A model generated the notes under the pieces. That model did not search any database. It was not told the DNA's origin and saw only the letters and a list, made by a program, of their open reading frames with translations. Shown one piece after another: positions 17,501 to 25,260 of a stretch of 64,000 nt of DNA. The translations under genes were made by a program, and so were the position numbers. Source of the stretch: DASVTR01 sp036382855 (lineage in GTDB: Bacteria; Acidobacteriota; Blastocatellia; Pyrinomonadales; Pyrinomonadaceae); NCBI GenBank assembly GCA_036382855.1, contig DASVPO010000004.1, positions 1 through 64,000 of the forward strand. The letters are read 5' to 3'. Position 1 is the first letter of the stretch, and each line of letters starts with the position of its first letter.

Positions 17501-18341
17501 CGGTGACTGTCAGCAGTGTGGAATTGCCGGGCGCGACCGTGCTCGGATTTGCCGAGCCGACGCCAGAAGGGTTGGTCGTGCCTGTTCCGCCACTGGTGAT
17601 GTTGATGTCGTCAACGCCGACCCATTCGTCAACGCCGACGGCGTTCGCAGTAATGATGCGCACCTGCAAGACGCTCTGGTTGTCGGCCGTGACGGGCAGT
17701 GTGACGCTGACGGGTGTGACCAGCGTGGCCTGGCTTGGGCCCGTAGTCGCGTCTGCGACGAAGCCTGCGGGGACGTTCGTGTATGCGCCGGAATTGCCGA
17801 CGCGAAACTGTAGCGCGACGGGCTGGACGGCATTGTCGCTGGCCGCATCAATGTCGCGCAGGTTGTATGCGACGTTGATGTTGCTCTGGCCCGTCGTGTT
17901 GAGTGTGATAACGATGTTTGGAAAATCGCCCGTGCCGGAGCCTTGCAGGGCGACGACCGGGTTGGCAATGCCGTCAAACTCCGCGACGCCGCCGCTGCTA
18001 ACAAGCGTCGGGTCGCTCTGGTTGGCAATGACATCAACGACCGCCGAAAGGTCCTGCGTGACCGTTTGCGGATCAACGCCTGTTCCGGCCGATGCGTCGT
18101 CGCCGCGATAGCCGATGATGCCGGGCACACCGTTCCAGTTGTCGTCAGCAGTGATGAGACCCGTATTGGACCAGTTCTGCGTAAAGGGTAAAGGTTGCGG
18201 GGTGGTGTCGGCGTAGGCCACTGGGAGAAGCAGGAGGCCACTATTGGCGAGCAGCGCTGCAATGAGGGCGACCGCAGAAAAAGCGGACAGATAACGGCGC
18301 ACACCCGGAGCGACCCGCATGCCACGAGATAATCCAATCAC
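14547..18341 (-). CDS. ExeM/NucH-type secreted endonuclease with C-terminal FG-GAP propeller
   Basis: A 1264-residue exported protein. A signal peptide (to about residue 44) is followed by a beta-sandwich region and, near 368-480, an OB-like domain of the ExeM/NucH type (IHDVQGNGTTSPF, then VSGIVTA and FFIQAPD). An endonuclease/exonuclease/phosphatase domain lies near 645-970: GSFNMQRFYD, IGIEEMEN (metal Glu), VNHLRS (His), VGDMNAF (Asp-x-Asn) and SDHDMPV. All catalytic motifs are present, so it should cleave extracellular nucleic acids. Residues about 975-1264 are six DxDxDG repeats ending in PLPSTYIPQ. The GTG start at 18341 has AAAGG eight bases upstream. The propeller is shared with three other proteins in the window. 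Confidence 0.88.
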   Translation of the reverse strand: MIGLSRGMRVAPGVRRYLSAFSAVALIAALLANSGLLLLPVAYADTTPQPLPFTQNWSNTGLITADDNWNGVPGIIGYRGDDASAGTGVDPQTVTQDLSAVVDVIANQSDPTLVSSGGVAEFDGIANPVVALQGSGTGDFPNIVITLNTTGQSNINVAYNLRDIDAASDNAVQPVALQFRVGNSGAYTNVPAGFVADATTGPSQATLVTPVSVTLPVTADNQSVLQVRIITANAVGVDEWVGVDDINITSGGTGTTNPSGVGSANPSTVAPGNSTLLTVTVTPGSNPPSTGLSVTANLTSIGGSATQQLFDDGAHEDGAAGDNVFAFRATVAANTTQGAKNLPVTITDAQARTGNTSISLTVQSAAGLAIHDVQGNGTTSPFANQTVTVSGIVTAQRLNGSGIANAFFIQAPDANADADPNTSEGILVFMGSSTAVPAAAAVGNLVTVTGTVSEFKPGGDANSPPETELVAPLTISLNSTGNPLPTAVTLTAADTNPAGSIEQLERFEGMRVHVNSLTASSPTQSTIDEVNATATTNGTFYGVITGIARPFREPGIEVPDPVPTPAPSGTPPPNVPRFDANPERLRVDSDAQPGSTALEVSTGTVITNITGPLDYAFRTYTILPDPVPVPGVSGGIPAAIPVPTPTASEFTVGSFNMQRFYDTVDDPGGDTVLTAAAFNRRLNKASLAIRNVMRSPDIIGIEEMENLSTLQAVATKVNNDAVAAGDANPSYQAFLVEGNDQGGIDVGFLVKTARVNVVDVTQFGKTTTFVEPNGTTSILNDRPPLVLRATVNKPAGGTEAITVIVNHLRSLTDVDSPTDGARVRAKRRAQAEFLANLIQSRQTADPTERIIAVGDMNAFQFNDGYVDVIGTIKGTPAPPDQVVLPSSDLVNPDLTNLIEFLPADQRYTFTFDGNAQTLDHELVNSALLPLFSRIAIARNNGDFQGTLRNDGNRPERVSDHDMPVSYFTFTGSVGGTAQKARADFDGDHKTDLSVWRPSDNTWYIRNSQTGAVTVKSWGNFETDKAVPGDYDGDNKTDIAVTRFNSIEHHWYIIQSMTNTGRVEENGNVGDTPVPADYDGDGKTDVAVWSGSTGGWIIRLSSQGNAHRPQVFWGNQSLGDVPVPGDYDGDGKADIAVWRPNEGNWYVINSQTGAGSVQGWGQSGDRPVQADYDGDGKTDLAVFRNSEGNWYIRNSQTNTVTIRNWGLSTDKLVPGDYDGDGRTDIAVFRASEGNWYIINSSNNSITVTNWGAFGDLPLPSTYIPQ

Positions 18342-18780
18342 GATGGAAACCTTTCTTAAGTAGAGTTAACGGATGAGCGTCTTACTTTGCAGGAAAACGC
18401 AACGACGGTCGGGGGACAGCACAGACAGTTCAGACAAACGGTAGAAAGCCTGGAGCGCAAGCCATCGTCCGTTGAAAGAAGGCGGATTGTAGCATCCTTC
18501 CGCAAAATGTGCATCTCCCGGAAGAAGGGTAAAGGGGGAAATGGATAAGAGGTGAAAAGGAAGGCCGCTTGCTTCTCCCTTTACCCTTTCTTCGTTCACG
18601 GTTGAATGAAGAGGATGCTTATCAAGCATGAGGCGGCTGGATACTGCGAGATAATGCGCGTCTGTGGTGTATTATCTCGGAGCGTTGCGGCATCAGGAAC
18701 ATCTCTGCAATTCCGTCCGGGTTAAACCGCTGCGGATAGCTTATCTTTCATCATCTATCCGAACCGAAGGAACAACCCCT
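18342..18780. other. Intergenic region with two inverted repeats
   Basis: This 439-bp divergent gap shows no credible gene. An inverted repeat pairs 18521-18536 with 18577-18593 (16 bp, one bulged base; arms rich in GGGTAAAGGG) around a 40-base loop. A second, exact 8-bp pair GAGATAAT / ATTATCTC lies at 18648-18655 and 18671-18678. The latter overlaps TATTAT (18670-18675), a possible -10 box for the downstream plus-strand gene, so it could be an operator; this is inference. Confidence 0.6.
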
Positions 18781-19335
18781 ATGACACACTCAAGAATGTT
18801 TTTAGCCGTAGCGCTGCTGCTCGTCTGCGGGCTAACGGAAGTCGCACATGCGCAGCAAGGGTCGGAGGATAAGAAACAACTCAAGCATCGCGGAAAGATC
18901 ACCAGAGAATACGACCAGGCCGAGGATGAAACCAGTCTCTCGCTGGAGATGATGCCTGTGACGTGCGTTAAAGATGGCTGCATCTTTTTCAGTTTCAGGT
19001 CTTCCTTCGCAGGCCGCAAACAGAGTGCCCCTTTAAGTCGTTTCATCTTCGCTCTCTACATCCTGACGAAGACGCTTGAGCCTTTGACATCCCCTGTGCT
19101 GTTGATACGTGTAGATGGCGAGCTGATGGAATTAGGGGGGATGACCTTTGCCGGAAAGGTAACAAAGGACGCGATAACCGGGCTGCCCTATGGAATTGCG
19201 CTGACTGAAAAGGAGCTTGCGAAGATAGCAGGCGCAAGCAAGGTGGAGATGCGCCTTGGCGCCATTCAATTCGCGTTAGAGGCAGAGCACATCATCGCCA
19301 TCAGGGATTACCACCGGCAGGCAACGGCTCAATAA
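18781..19335 (+). CDS. Secreted protein of unknown function
   Basis: A 184-residue protein with a clear signal peptide (MTHSRMFLAVALLLVCG, cleavage after AHA near residue 22). The mature part is mixed alpha/beta with no motif I recognise; two Cys occur in TCVKDGC. The start at ATG 18781 has AAGGAA upstream and gives a clean signal peptide, whereas an upstream open extension does not. It is followed 87 bp later by the zinc-ribbon gene on the same strand and could be cotranscribed. Function not assigned. Confidence 0.75.
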   Translation: MTHSRMFLAVALLLVCGLTEVAHAQQGSEDKKQLKHRGKITREYDQAEDETSLSLEMMPVTCVKDGCIFFSFRSSFAGRKQSAPLSRFIFALYILTKTLEPLTSPVLLIRVDGELMELGGMTFAGKVTKDAITGLPYGIALTEKELAKIAGASKVEMRLGAIQFALEAEHIIAIRDYHRQATAQ

Positions 19336-19422
19336 GAGCCTGCTTGAGGCGGACGCAGAAGGGCTGACAGCGAACTTCGCTGCGCGTTGCGTCGTAAAGG
19401 CGTTCAGGGAGGTACGCGGAAG

Positions 19423-19896
19423 ATGTATTGCTCGTCATGCGGGACACTGGTGGCCGAGGGCTTGAGCTACTGCAATCAGTGCGGAGCGAAGGTGAGGAAG
19501 ACGACCGCCGAGAGCGGCGGCAAACAAGACGACTCGTTTCCTGAATCGCTCGTCTGGGCGATAGCCTCTGTCTTCATCGTCGGCATAGGAAGTATCATCG
19601 GCCTGATGGCTGTGATGAAGCAGGCGCTACACTTCGATAACAGTGTGATTCTCATCATCACGCTGCTGAGTTTCCTGCTGCTGTTCGTTGTCGAAGGCAC
19701 GTTCATCTGGCTGCTATTGAGCCGTCGGAGGAGCATGGCTAAGGCAGACGACGCGGAGCGATTGAAGCAACAGACGACCAGAGAGCTCGATGCGGCGCAA
19801 GCGAGAGCGCTTCCAGAACACATGCCGAGCGTGACGGAGCAGACGACGCGCACGTTTGAGCCTGTCTACCGTGAGCGAAGTTTATCGAAGGAATGA
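19423..19896 (+). CDS. Zinc-ribbon membrane protein
   Basis: A 157-residue protein beginning with a double-CxxC zinc ribbon (MYCSSCGTLVAEGLSYCNQCG). Two predicted transmembrane helices follow (about 44-64 and 76-98), then a charged cytoplasmic tail rich in Glu and Arg. Many bacterial zinc-ribbon membrane proteins of this layout are uncharacterised. The ATG at 19423 is chosen because it starts exactly at the ribbon, with GGGAGG about ten bases upstream. The stop overlaps the next start as ATGA, so it is translationally coupled to the DUF2834 gene. Confidence 0.8.
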   Translation: MYCSSCGTLVAEGLSYCNQCGAKVRKTTAESGGKQDDSFPESLVWAIASVFIVGIGSIIGLMAVMKQALHFDNSVILIITLLSFLLLFVVEGTFIWLLLSRRRSMAKADDAERLKQQTTRELDAAQARALPEHMPSVTEQTTRTFEPVYRERSLSKE

Positions 19897-20237
19897 AAAG
19901 AGAGACGCGCACGATGCAGTGGCTCTTCCTGTTTGCGGCCGTTCTGGGCGCGGCACTGCCTCTCTCGTATTTAGTTCCCTTTCTGGCCGCCCACGGCCTC
20001 GACATGCCGCTCTTTTTCCATCAACTCTTCCAGAATAATATCTCAGCTTTCTTCGGCACGGATGTTTTCGTCTCAGCTCTGGCGCTCTGGCTTCTCATCT
20101 TCTCGGAAGGACGACGACGCGGCATGAAGCATCTGTGGGTTTATGTGCTCTGCACGCTGCTGGTCGGCGTCTCTCTGGGCCTCCCATTGTTTCTCTTCTT
20201 TCGCGAGCGCAAGCTGATGAGCGAGCAGCACGCTTGA
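19893..20237 (+). CDS. DUF2834-like membrane protein
   Basis: A 114-residue integral membrane protein with three hydrophobic helices. The segment NNISAFFGTDVFVSALALW matches the conserved core of DUF2834 proteins, whose role is unknown. The ATG at 19893 overlaps the upstream gene's stop by four bases, which implies coexpression with the zinc-ribbon membrane protein. The GNAT gene follows 25 bp later on the same strand. Confidence 0.75.
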   Translation: MKRETRTMQWLFLFAAVLGAALPLSYLVPFLAAHGLDMPLFFHQLFQNNISAFFGTDVFVSALALWLLIFSEGRRRGMKHLWVYVLCTLLVGVSLGLPLFLFFRERKLMSEQHA

Positions 20238-20262
20238 GACACTAATAAGGACGAACGTCAAA

Positions 20263-20766
20263 GTGATCCGAGCGGAAACAGAAGACGACTACGCGGCCGT
20301 TCGTCTGGTCAACGAACAGGCTTTTGGCCGTAGTGGCGAGGCAGATCTGGTTGAAGCATTGCGCAGAAGAGCGCGCCCTTTCATTTCTCTCGTAGCGGAA
20401 ATTGAGGGCCGGATTGTGGGCCACATCTTTTTTAGCCCTGTAGAGATTGAAACGGAGCAATCAGTGTCTAAGGCTCTAGGGCTTGCGCCGATGGCTGTGC
20501 TGCCGGAGTTTCAGAATCAGGGAATAGGCTCTCGTCTGGTGCGCAAAGGTCTGGAAGAATGCCTACATCTGGGCCAGGATGTCGTCGTCGTGCTCGGTCA
20601 TCCAGAATATTATCCGCGCTTCGGTTTCATTCCTGCCGTGCAGAGGGGACTGAGTTGCGAATATGCTGTCCCTGATGATGTGTTCATGGTGGCGGAGTTG
20701 AGAGAGGGCGCTTTGCGTGGACGAAAGGGAGTGGTCAAGTATGGGCCGGAGTTTAGCGATGTGTGA
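20263..20766 (+). CDS. GNAT-family N-acetyltransferase (YhbS-like)
   Basis: A 167-residue GNAT enzyme. The acetyl-CoA loop reads FQNQGIGSRLVRKGLE, and the VVVLGHPEYYPRFGFIPA segment is characteristic of the YhbS-like subgroup of predicted acetyltransferases. The substrate is unknown. The start is GTG at 20263 with AAGGA about ten bases upstream. It is the last gene of the short plus-strand run and converges on the M36 protease gene. Confidence 0.88.
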   Translation: MIRAETEDDYAAVRLVNEQAFGRSGEADLVEALRRRARPFISLVAEIEGRIVGHIFFSPVEIETEQSVSKALGLAPMAVLPEFQNQGIGSRLVRKGLEECLHLGQDVVVVLGHPEYYPRFGFIPAVQRGLSCEYAVPDDVFMVAELREGALRGRKGVVKYGPEFSDV

Positions 20767-20864
20767 TGAATGATGAAACGGAACGTGCCTGACAACTCGT
20801 TTGAATTTGAGAGAACGAACGAGGCCCGCCAGTCAGCTTTTATCAAACCCTGAACCAGATAAAA

Positions 20865-20902
20865 AGAACCCGGCCTCCTTTATGATGCGGAGACCGGGTT
20901 CT
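20865..20902 (-). terminator. Terminator of the M36 protease gene
   Basis: AGAACCCGG-x-CTCC (20865-20878) pairs with GGAG-x-CCGGGTTCT (20889-20902), one mismatch. On the minus strand the hairpin is followed by TTTTTATC, a standard intrinsic terminator about 25 bp past the protease stop. Confidence 0.8.
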
Positions 20903-20926
20903 GAATTTAGCGTTGCGAAGCAGAGG

Positions 20927-23680
20927 TTACTGGACTGACACGTCATCCACACGGAATGAGGTTGGCAGCGTAACATCGTTTGTGCCGCGGAACTGGATGC
21001 GGACTGTCTGTCCGGCCCAGGTGCTAAGGTTGTATGGCCCACGCAGCACGTAAACGCCGGCCGTGCCGCTGTTCTGGTTGCTGAACGTCGCCAGCGTTCC
21101 CAACAGCGTGCCCGCCGTATTACGCACTTCGATAAAGAGCCTGTCATAAACGGCCGCGCCCGCCGCCTCGCCGGTTGTGATGTTCAACCAGAAATTGAGG
21201 CTTGCGCCGCCGCTCGGAATAGTTACCTGCTGGTAGAGCGTGCCGGTGGTGCTGTCAGCACCGTTGACAATCATGTAGGCGACGCCGCTGTGCGGATACG
21301 CGCCTGTACTATACGTGACCTGACCTGAGACGACCCAAGGAGATGTGCCGCTCTCGAAGCCGGGGTTGACGATGATGTTTGTGCCACCGCCGCCCGTGCC
21401 GGCCTGTGTCACAGTGAAGGTCTGACCGGCGATGGTCATCGTGCCTGTGCGGGAGGTAGAGCCGGTGTTGGCTGCGACAGAGTAAGTCACAGTCCCGTTG
21501 CCGGAGCCACTGCTGCCGCCGGTGATGGTGATGAACGTGGCATTGCTGACGGCCGTCCAACTGCAACCTGCGCCGGCCGTGACGCTGACGCTGCCAGAGC
21601 CGCCGCCTGCTGGCTGGCTGGCGCTGGTCGGGCTGATTGAGTAGGAGCAGGTGCCGCCGCAATCGGATGGAACGTCTGTGGCCGCTGTGTGCGTCGTGCC
21701 GTCGTTGCCGACAGCCGAGACGCCCATGCCGTGGCGCGCAAAGACAGTCCAGATGGTGCAGCGGTTAGCGCCGCCGTTCAAGTTCTGGTCGGCTTGCAGG
21801 ATGCCGTCGCGTGCGTTTAAGAACGATGGACGGGTCGGCGTGTACTTCATGCCGTTGAGAACGATTCTATCCGTGATGGTCGCGCCGAGTTGCGTACGCA
21901 AATCCCAGAGCGTCGCGGCCCAGATTTCGCCGTCATTGTGGACTGCAAAACCCTGATTGCCGACATCAGCATAGGAGTCGTGTATCGTGTTAGCAGGGAC
22001 GGTGTAGGCTGCGCGACGGATGCCGACAGGGTTGCCCGTGCAATATTCGCCGACAGCGCCGTCGCCGTTGATGGTGATGGCCCAGTAGTCAGACCAGCCC
22101 TCGCCCATCGCGCCGGATTGTGTGCCGGAGAGAGCGGTGCTGCCGTTGCCGATGAGACGGTTGGAGATGCCGTGGCCGTACTCGTGGAAGACCACGTCGC
22201 CGTCAACCGAGCTATCGCGGTCAGGGTTGGGCCCGGTGAAGAGATACTGCTGCATGCGCGGGCGCTGGCCGTCCGGCGGAGTGGCGAAGTTGGCATTGTT
22301 AGTGCCTGAGCCGTCCTGCGCTTCGGCGCGGACGGAGTCTGCCCCGACACCACCGCGACCGTAGTTGTCGGTCTGGAAGTTGCGCGCCGACTCCGTGAAT
22401 CCCAGATTGTAGGAGAAGTCGTGCATGATGTTGTTGTAGTAGAAGAGATTGGTAACGACCGCCGCCTGCTGCGTGCGCGGGTCAACGGTGGTCGAGAACG
22501 GGAACGTGAAATTCTGGTTAGAAGCGAAGGCGTGGCCGTTTGAAAGGCCGGTCGTGTTGTTGGCGTCGGGCGCGTTGTCGGCGTTGGTGTCTAGATAGGC
22601 TTCGACGTTGTTGCCGGTGGTAACGGTGGAACTGCCCATCCAGCCAGCGCTGGTGTTGATGGTTGTGTCGCCAAGGAAGGAGACGAGCTGGCGTGCGCCC
22701 TTGTCGGGAGCTTCGGTGTAGACTGTGCCCTGCGCCTGATGCACGTAAAGGTTGTGACGCAGGAGCAGTTCGCCCGTGTGCGCGTCAACAAGCAGTTCGT
22801 ACCACTCTTCCGGGCCAATCTCCGCATAGACGTGCCATGCGAGGCGCGCTCTGTCACCAACGCGCACGACGTTGAGCTCCGAAAGCACATCTTCAAGTTG
22901 CATCCCTAAGGGATTGGCGAACGCGGAGCTTTCGCTCTTGTCTGCGCGCTGGCGCGTTCCGACGAACGACGGGCTAACCGTTCGTCCGGCATACTCGAAA
23001 GCCTTCGCAATGCCGCGCGTCTCATTCAGAGTTGGCTTGAGCTTGACCGCCTGCCCGTTGACGAGGAAACCCTCGCGGACGTTGACGACTTCTCCGAATT
23101 TATTGACGACGACTGACACGTTGCCTTCAAAGACTTTGATTCCGCCGACGGTCTGAGAATAGTCAAGGAAGGTTGTGCCAGCATCGTTGTCTTCTTTGTT
23201 GAGCTTGAGCTCGTTGACCGCGGCGTCGGAGAGCGCGAAGAGCGCCGCCTGCGATCTCAGGAAATTGCGCGCGGTGTTGTCGGGAGTGTCCGACTGCGCT
23301 TCGGTGAGGGGTGCGCCTTCGATGAAGAAATTTTTCATCGCGCCCGCTTCGTTAACTTCGGCGCGCAGTTTTTCAGCGGCTTCGGGGTTGAGCTTCGCAC
23401 GGAAGCTCTCGACTTCCGCTGCGCGCTCCTGGCCCACGCCGTCCACGCCGGGTGCTGCGCTGCGAGCGGCTGCTGCCGGGCTGAGGTCAACATCCCTGAA
23501 CTCGCTACGTCCTGCGAGGCGGATGTCATAGTTGGGAAGGGTGATACGCTCTGTCCGGGTCGGGCCGGTGGGAACGCCTTTCGGCTGTGGCGCGCGCGCC
23601 GCATCCGATTTAATCAAGGGGAACATAGAGATGACTGCCAAGACAACGCCCAGTAGTCCAATGAACAAACTCTTACGCAT
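20927..23680 (-). CDS. Secreted M36 (fungalysin-type) metalloprotease with BACON domain
   Basis: A 917-residue exported zinc protease. A signal peptide (MRKSLFIGLLGVVLAV) precedes an FTP-type propeptide with a PepSY-like stretch. The M36 catalytic domain contains HEYGHGISNRL near 498-508 and the downstream zinc ligand region GEGWSDYW near 525-532, so the zinc site is complete. A BACON domain follows near 678-763 (CSWTAVSNATFITI), and the C terminus (about 765-917) is a beta-sandwich of carbohydrate-binding type (NPGFESGTSPW, FRVDDVSVQ). BACON domains are usually linked to glycan or mucin binding, so the enzyme may act on glycosylated substrates; this is inference. GGAGGG precedes the ATG at 23680. 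Confidence 0.93.
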   Translation of the reverse strand: MRKSLFIGLLGVVLAVISMFPLIKSDAARAPQPKGVPTGPTRTERITLPNYDIRLAGRSEFRDVDLSPAAAARSAAPGVDGVGQERAAEVESFRAKLNPEAAEKLRAEVNEAGAMKNFFIEGAPLTEAQSDTPDNTARNFLRSQAALFALSDAAVNELKLNKEDNDAGTTFLDYSQTVGGIKVFEGNVSVVVNKFGEVVNVREGFLVNGQAVKLKPTLNETRGIAKAFEYAGRTVSPSFVGTRQRADKSESSAFANPLGMQLEDVLSELNVVRVGDRARLAWHVYAEIGPEEWYELLVDAHTGELLLRHNLYVHQAQGTVYTEAPDKGARQLVSFLGDTTINTSAGWMGSSTVTTGNNVEAYLDTNADNAPDANNTTGLSNGHAFASNQNFTFPFSTTVDPRTQQAAVVTNLFYYNNIMHDFSYNLGFTESARNFQTDNYGRGGVGADSVRAEAQDGSGTNNANFATPPDGQRPRMQQYLFTGPNPDRDSSVDGDVVFHEYGHGISNRLIGNGSTALSGTQSGAMGEGWSDYWAITINGDGAVGEYCTGNPVGIRRAAYTVPANTIHDSYADVGNQGFAVHNDGEIWAATLWDLRTQLGATITDRIVLNGMKYTPTRPSFLNARDGILQADQNLNGGANRCTIWTVFARHGMGVSAVGNDGTTHTAATDVPSDCGGTCSYSISPTSASQPAGGGSGSVSVTAGAGCSWTAVSNATFITITGGSSGSGNGTVTYSVAANTGSTSRTGTMTIAGQTFTVTQAGTGGGGTNIIVNPGFESGTSPWVVSGQVTYSTGAYPHSGVAYMIVNGADSTTGTLYQQVTIPSGGASLNFWLNITTGEAAGAAVYDRLFIEVRNTAGTLLGTLATFSNQNSGTAGVYVLRGPYNLSTWAGQTVRIQFRGTNDVTLPTSFRVDDVSVQ

Positions 23681-24206
23681 TCTTCTATCCCTCCGTTAGT
23701 TGTTGGGTTGAGGTAAGGCAAAACAGGTCGCCCGGTAAGCTCTCAAGGTGAAGACAACTGCAAAAAACGTCCGAGGACACCTTGCGATTCTGGCCGATGG
23801 AGGATTGCCTTAACGTTTCTGTTCGGCGGCACACGTTCGCGCCGCGCATACTCGACCTGCGTGTAGCCGCGCGCCCCCGGCAGGGCGACTACCTGTTTAA
23901 CTATTTGTGCTCTGACCGAAGTATGAGAAAAGTCTTCAGTCGTCACACGCGAATGGAGCAAGCTCTCGTCTGGGCAAAAAGATGAGGTTTCGGCAGCAAC
24001 ACGGCTGTCCTTAGTCGAAGAGTCCGTGTAGAGTAACAAATTCTGAGACGATTGTTAAGGCGCGAGCGTGAAAGTTCGGGCGGCGGCAATGGCGGCGACG
24101 AAGAAAGACAGGCTATCTTGTGGTTAGTCAAGAGCAGAGGATATTATCGTCTTTGTGTGAAAGGATGCTGCGGCCGGTGAGGGATGCAGACGAAAGGTTA
24201 AGACCG
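23681..24206. other. Intergenic region without a convincing gene
   Basis: The 526-bp gap separates the divergent M36 protease and a plus-strand secreted protein. A 98-codon minus-strand frame at 23743-24039 has no start signal, no domain and irregular composition, and I do not call it. No hairpin stands out. The only regulatory candidate is a plus-strand promoter near its right end. Confidence 0.6.
24118..24147 (+). promoter_or_regulatory. Candidate promoter upstream of the 24207 gene
   Basis: TTGTGG (24118-24123) and TATTAT (24142-24147) are separated by 18 bases. The -10 box matches five of six positions and the -35 three of six. Transcription would start about 55 bp before the ATG. Confidence 0.3.
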
Positions 24207-24887
24207 ATGAAGAATAAAACTAAGGGGCTGCGCCTGACTTTAATCAGGCGACTCTGCGTGATGTGTCTATTCATCTTGACGACGATGGCAGTCGCTTCCG
24301 CACAGCGTCCGCAGCCGACGCCTTTTGTGAGCGAGACGACTTGGCGGGCTCAACCAGCGACGCCTGAGAGGATGCGACAGCGGATTGAAGAGTCGGCTGT
24401 CGAGTATGAGTCTTACGCGCCAATACCGCGCGTCGTCTTCTACGACATAGGCTTCCCACACAACGCTCAGGAATACGCAGCCCTCGATGGTTATGCCGTG
24501 ATGCTTATCACAGCCCTTTCGCAAACACGCGAGGAGCTTCCGCTGAAAAGAGTCTACGTGTCTCTGGACGGCAGGGAGATTAACCTGAAGTTGTTGAAGT
24601 CTGTCCTCTCGGAACAGAAGGGCGCGGGCAATCAGTCAGTCAAAACGTTTGGCGCTTACCGCGCGGACATGCTCTACCTGTTGCCGGTCTATCTGCGATT
24701 GAAAACTGCCGAGGCGTTTGTAGACTTCGCACAAAACAGATTGGCCTTCAGGGTCGCTGTCTTCGGGACGGATGTTTCCGAGGGCGTCAGGAGTTTGCCC
24801 ATCAGGGAACCAAGCGGCGCAGGCCCGGCGGCGGGCGCGCTGGAAGGATTCATCAAGCGAGAGTTTCCGGGCTTCTTCAAAGAGTAA
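24207..24887 (+). CDS. Secreted protein of unknown function
   Basis: A 226-residue protein with a signal peptide (LCVMCLFILTTMAVASA, cleaved near residue 33). The mature part is probably alpha/beta, with no Cys and no recognised motif. The C terminus is GALEGFIKREFPGFFKE. The ATG at 24207 is preferred because it gives a normal signal-peptide n-region (KNKTKGLRLTLIRR); AAAGG lies upstream. It has no obvious functional neighbour; the next genes are a small putative peptide and an SRPBCC protein. Confidence 0.72.
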   Translation: MKNKTKGLRLTLIRRLCVMCLFILTTMAVASAQRPQPTPFVSETTWRAQPATPERMRQRIEESAVEYESYAPIPRVVFYDIGFPHNAQEYAALDGYAVMLITALSQTREELPLKRVYVSLDGREINLKLLKSVLSEQKGAGNQSVKTFGAYRADMLYLLPVYLRLKTAEAFVDFAQNRLAFRVAVFGTDVSEGVRSLPIREPSGAGPAAGALEGFIKREFPGFFKE

Positions 24888-25033
24888 GCCTCCCTGCCCT
24901 GCTGAGCGCGCCGGAAACCCGCAGCCTCCGATAATCATTCCTGAACCACCCGGCAAACTTCCGCGTCGAGGCTTCATTACGCAGAACTGATTAACGTAGC
25001 GCCCTCCGATATAGCTAACACTTACAAGCTGCG

Positions 25034-25042
25034 TGTTAGAAT
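25034..25042 (+). promoter_or_regulatory. Extended -10 promoter candidate
   Basis: TGT-TAGAAT gives a TGn extended -10 with a five-of-six hexamer. Transcription would start near 25049, about 32 bp before the small ORF at 25081. No good -35 is seen, which extended -10 promoters tolerate. Confidence 0.35.
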
Positions 25043-25080
25043 ACAGGAGATGGTGAACGAATTTTTGAAGGATGAAATCC

Positions 25081-25182
25081 ATGAATAACCATCGAGCAAA
25101 TTTACACCCCGGCCCACCGCTGCCTCTGCCTGCTCCGAGAGGGCCCAGAGTGCCCACGCTCAAGTACGCTCTCTGCGCGTGA
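25081..25182 (+). CDS. Possible 33-residue proline-rich peptide
   Basis: An ATG preceded by AAGGAT nine bases upstream opens a 33-codon frame. It encodes a short basic N terminus (MNNHRANLH), a proline-rich core (PGPPLPLPAPRGP) and the end TLKYALCA. Eight of 33 residues are proline. It has no signal peptide and no family I recognise. It lies between a promoter-like extended -10 and the SRPBCC gene, so it could be a leader peptide or an independent small protein, or a chance frame in GC-rich DNA. Confidence 0.3.
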   Translation: MNNHRANLHPGPPLPLPAPRGPRVPTLKYALCA

Positions 25183-25260
25183 TGTCCCGTTCATCACACG
25201 CCTTTGATAGCAGCCACGGCTCGTCAAGCCAATCGTCTCCCGATACGGAAGGAATATAAC

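Larger units (their letters stand above)
24888..25260. other. Intergenic region with a possible promoter and small ORF
   Basis: The 373-bp gap contains AACAC / GTGTT flanking a short spacer near 25017-25036, an extended -10 (TGTTAGAAT, 25034-25042), and the 33-codon frame described separately at 25081-25182. No terminator for the upstream gene is obvious. Confidence 0.5.

Noticed and set aside
17269..18111. 280-codon plus-strand open frame opposite the nuclease N-terminal region
   Set aside because: Composition (Val, Ala, Pro, Thr, Ser) is what a codon-biased Thr/Ala/Gly-rich gene gives when read backwards; no motif.
23743..24039. 98-codon minus-strand frame in the gap upstream of the M36 protease
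   Set aside because: No ribosome site, no signal, no family; its length is compatible with chance in this composition.
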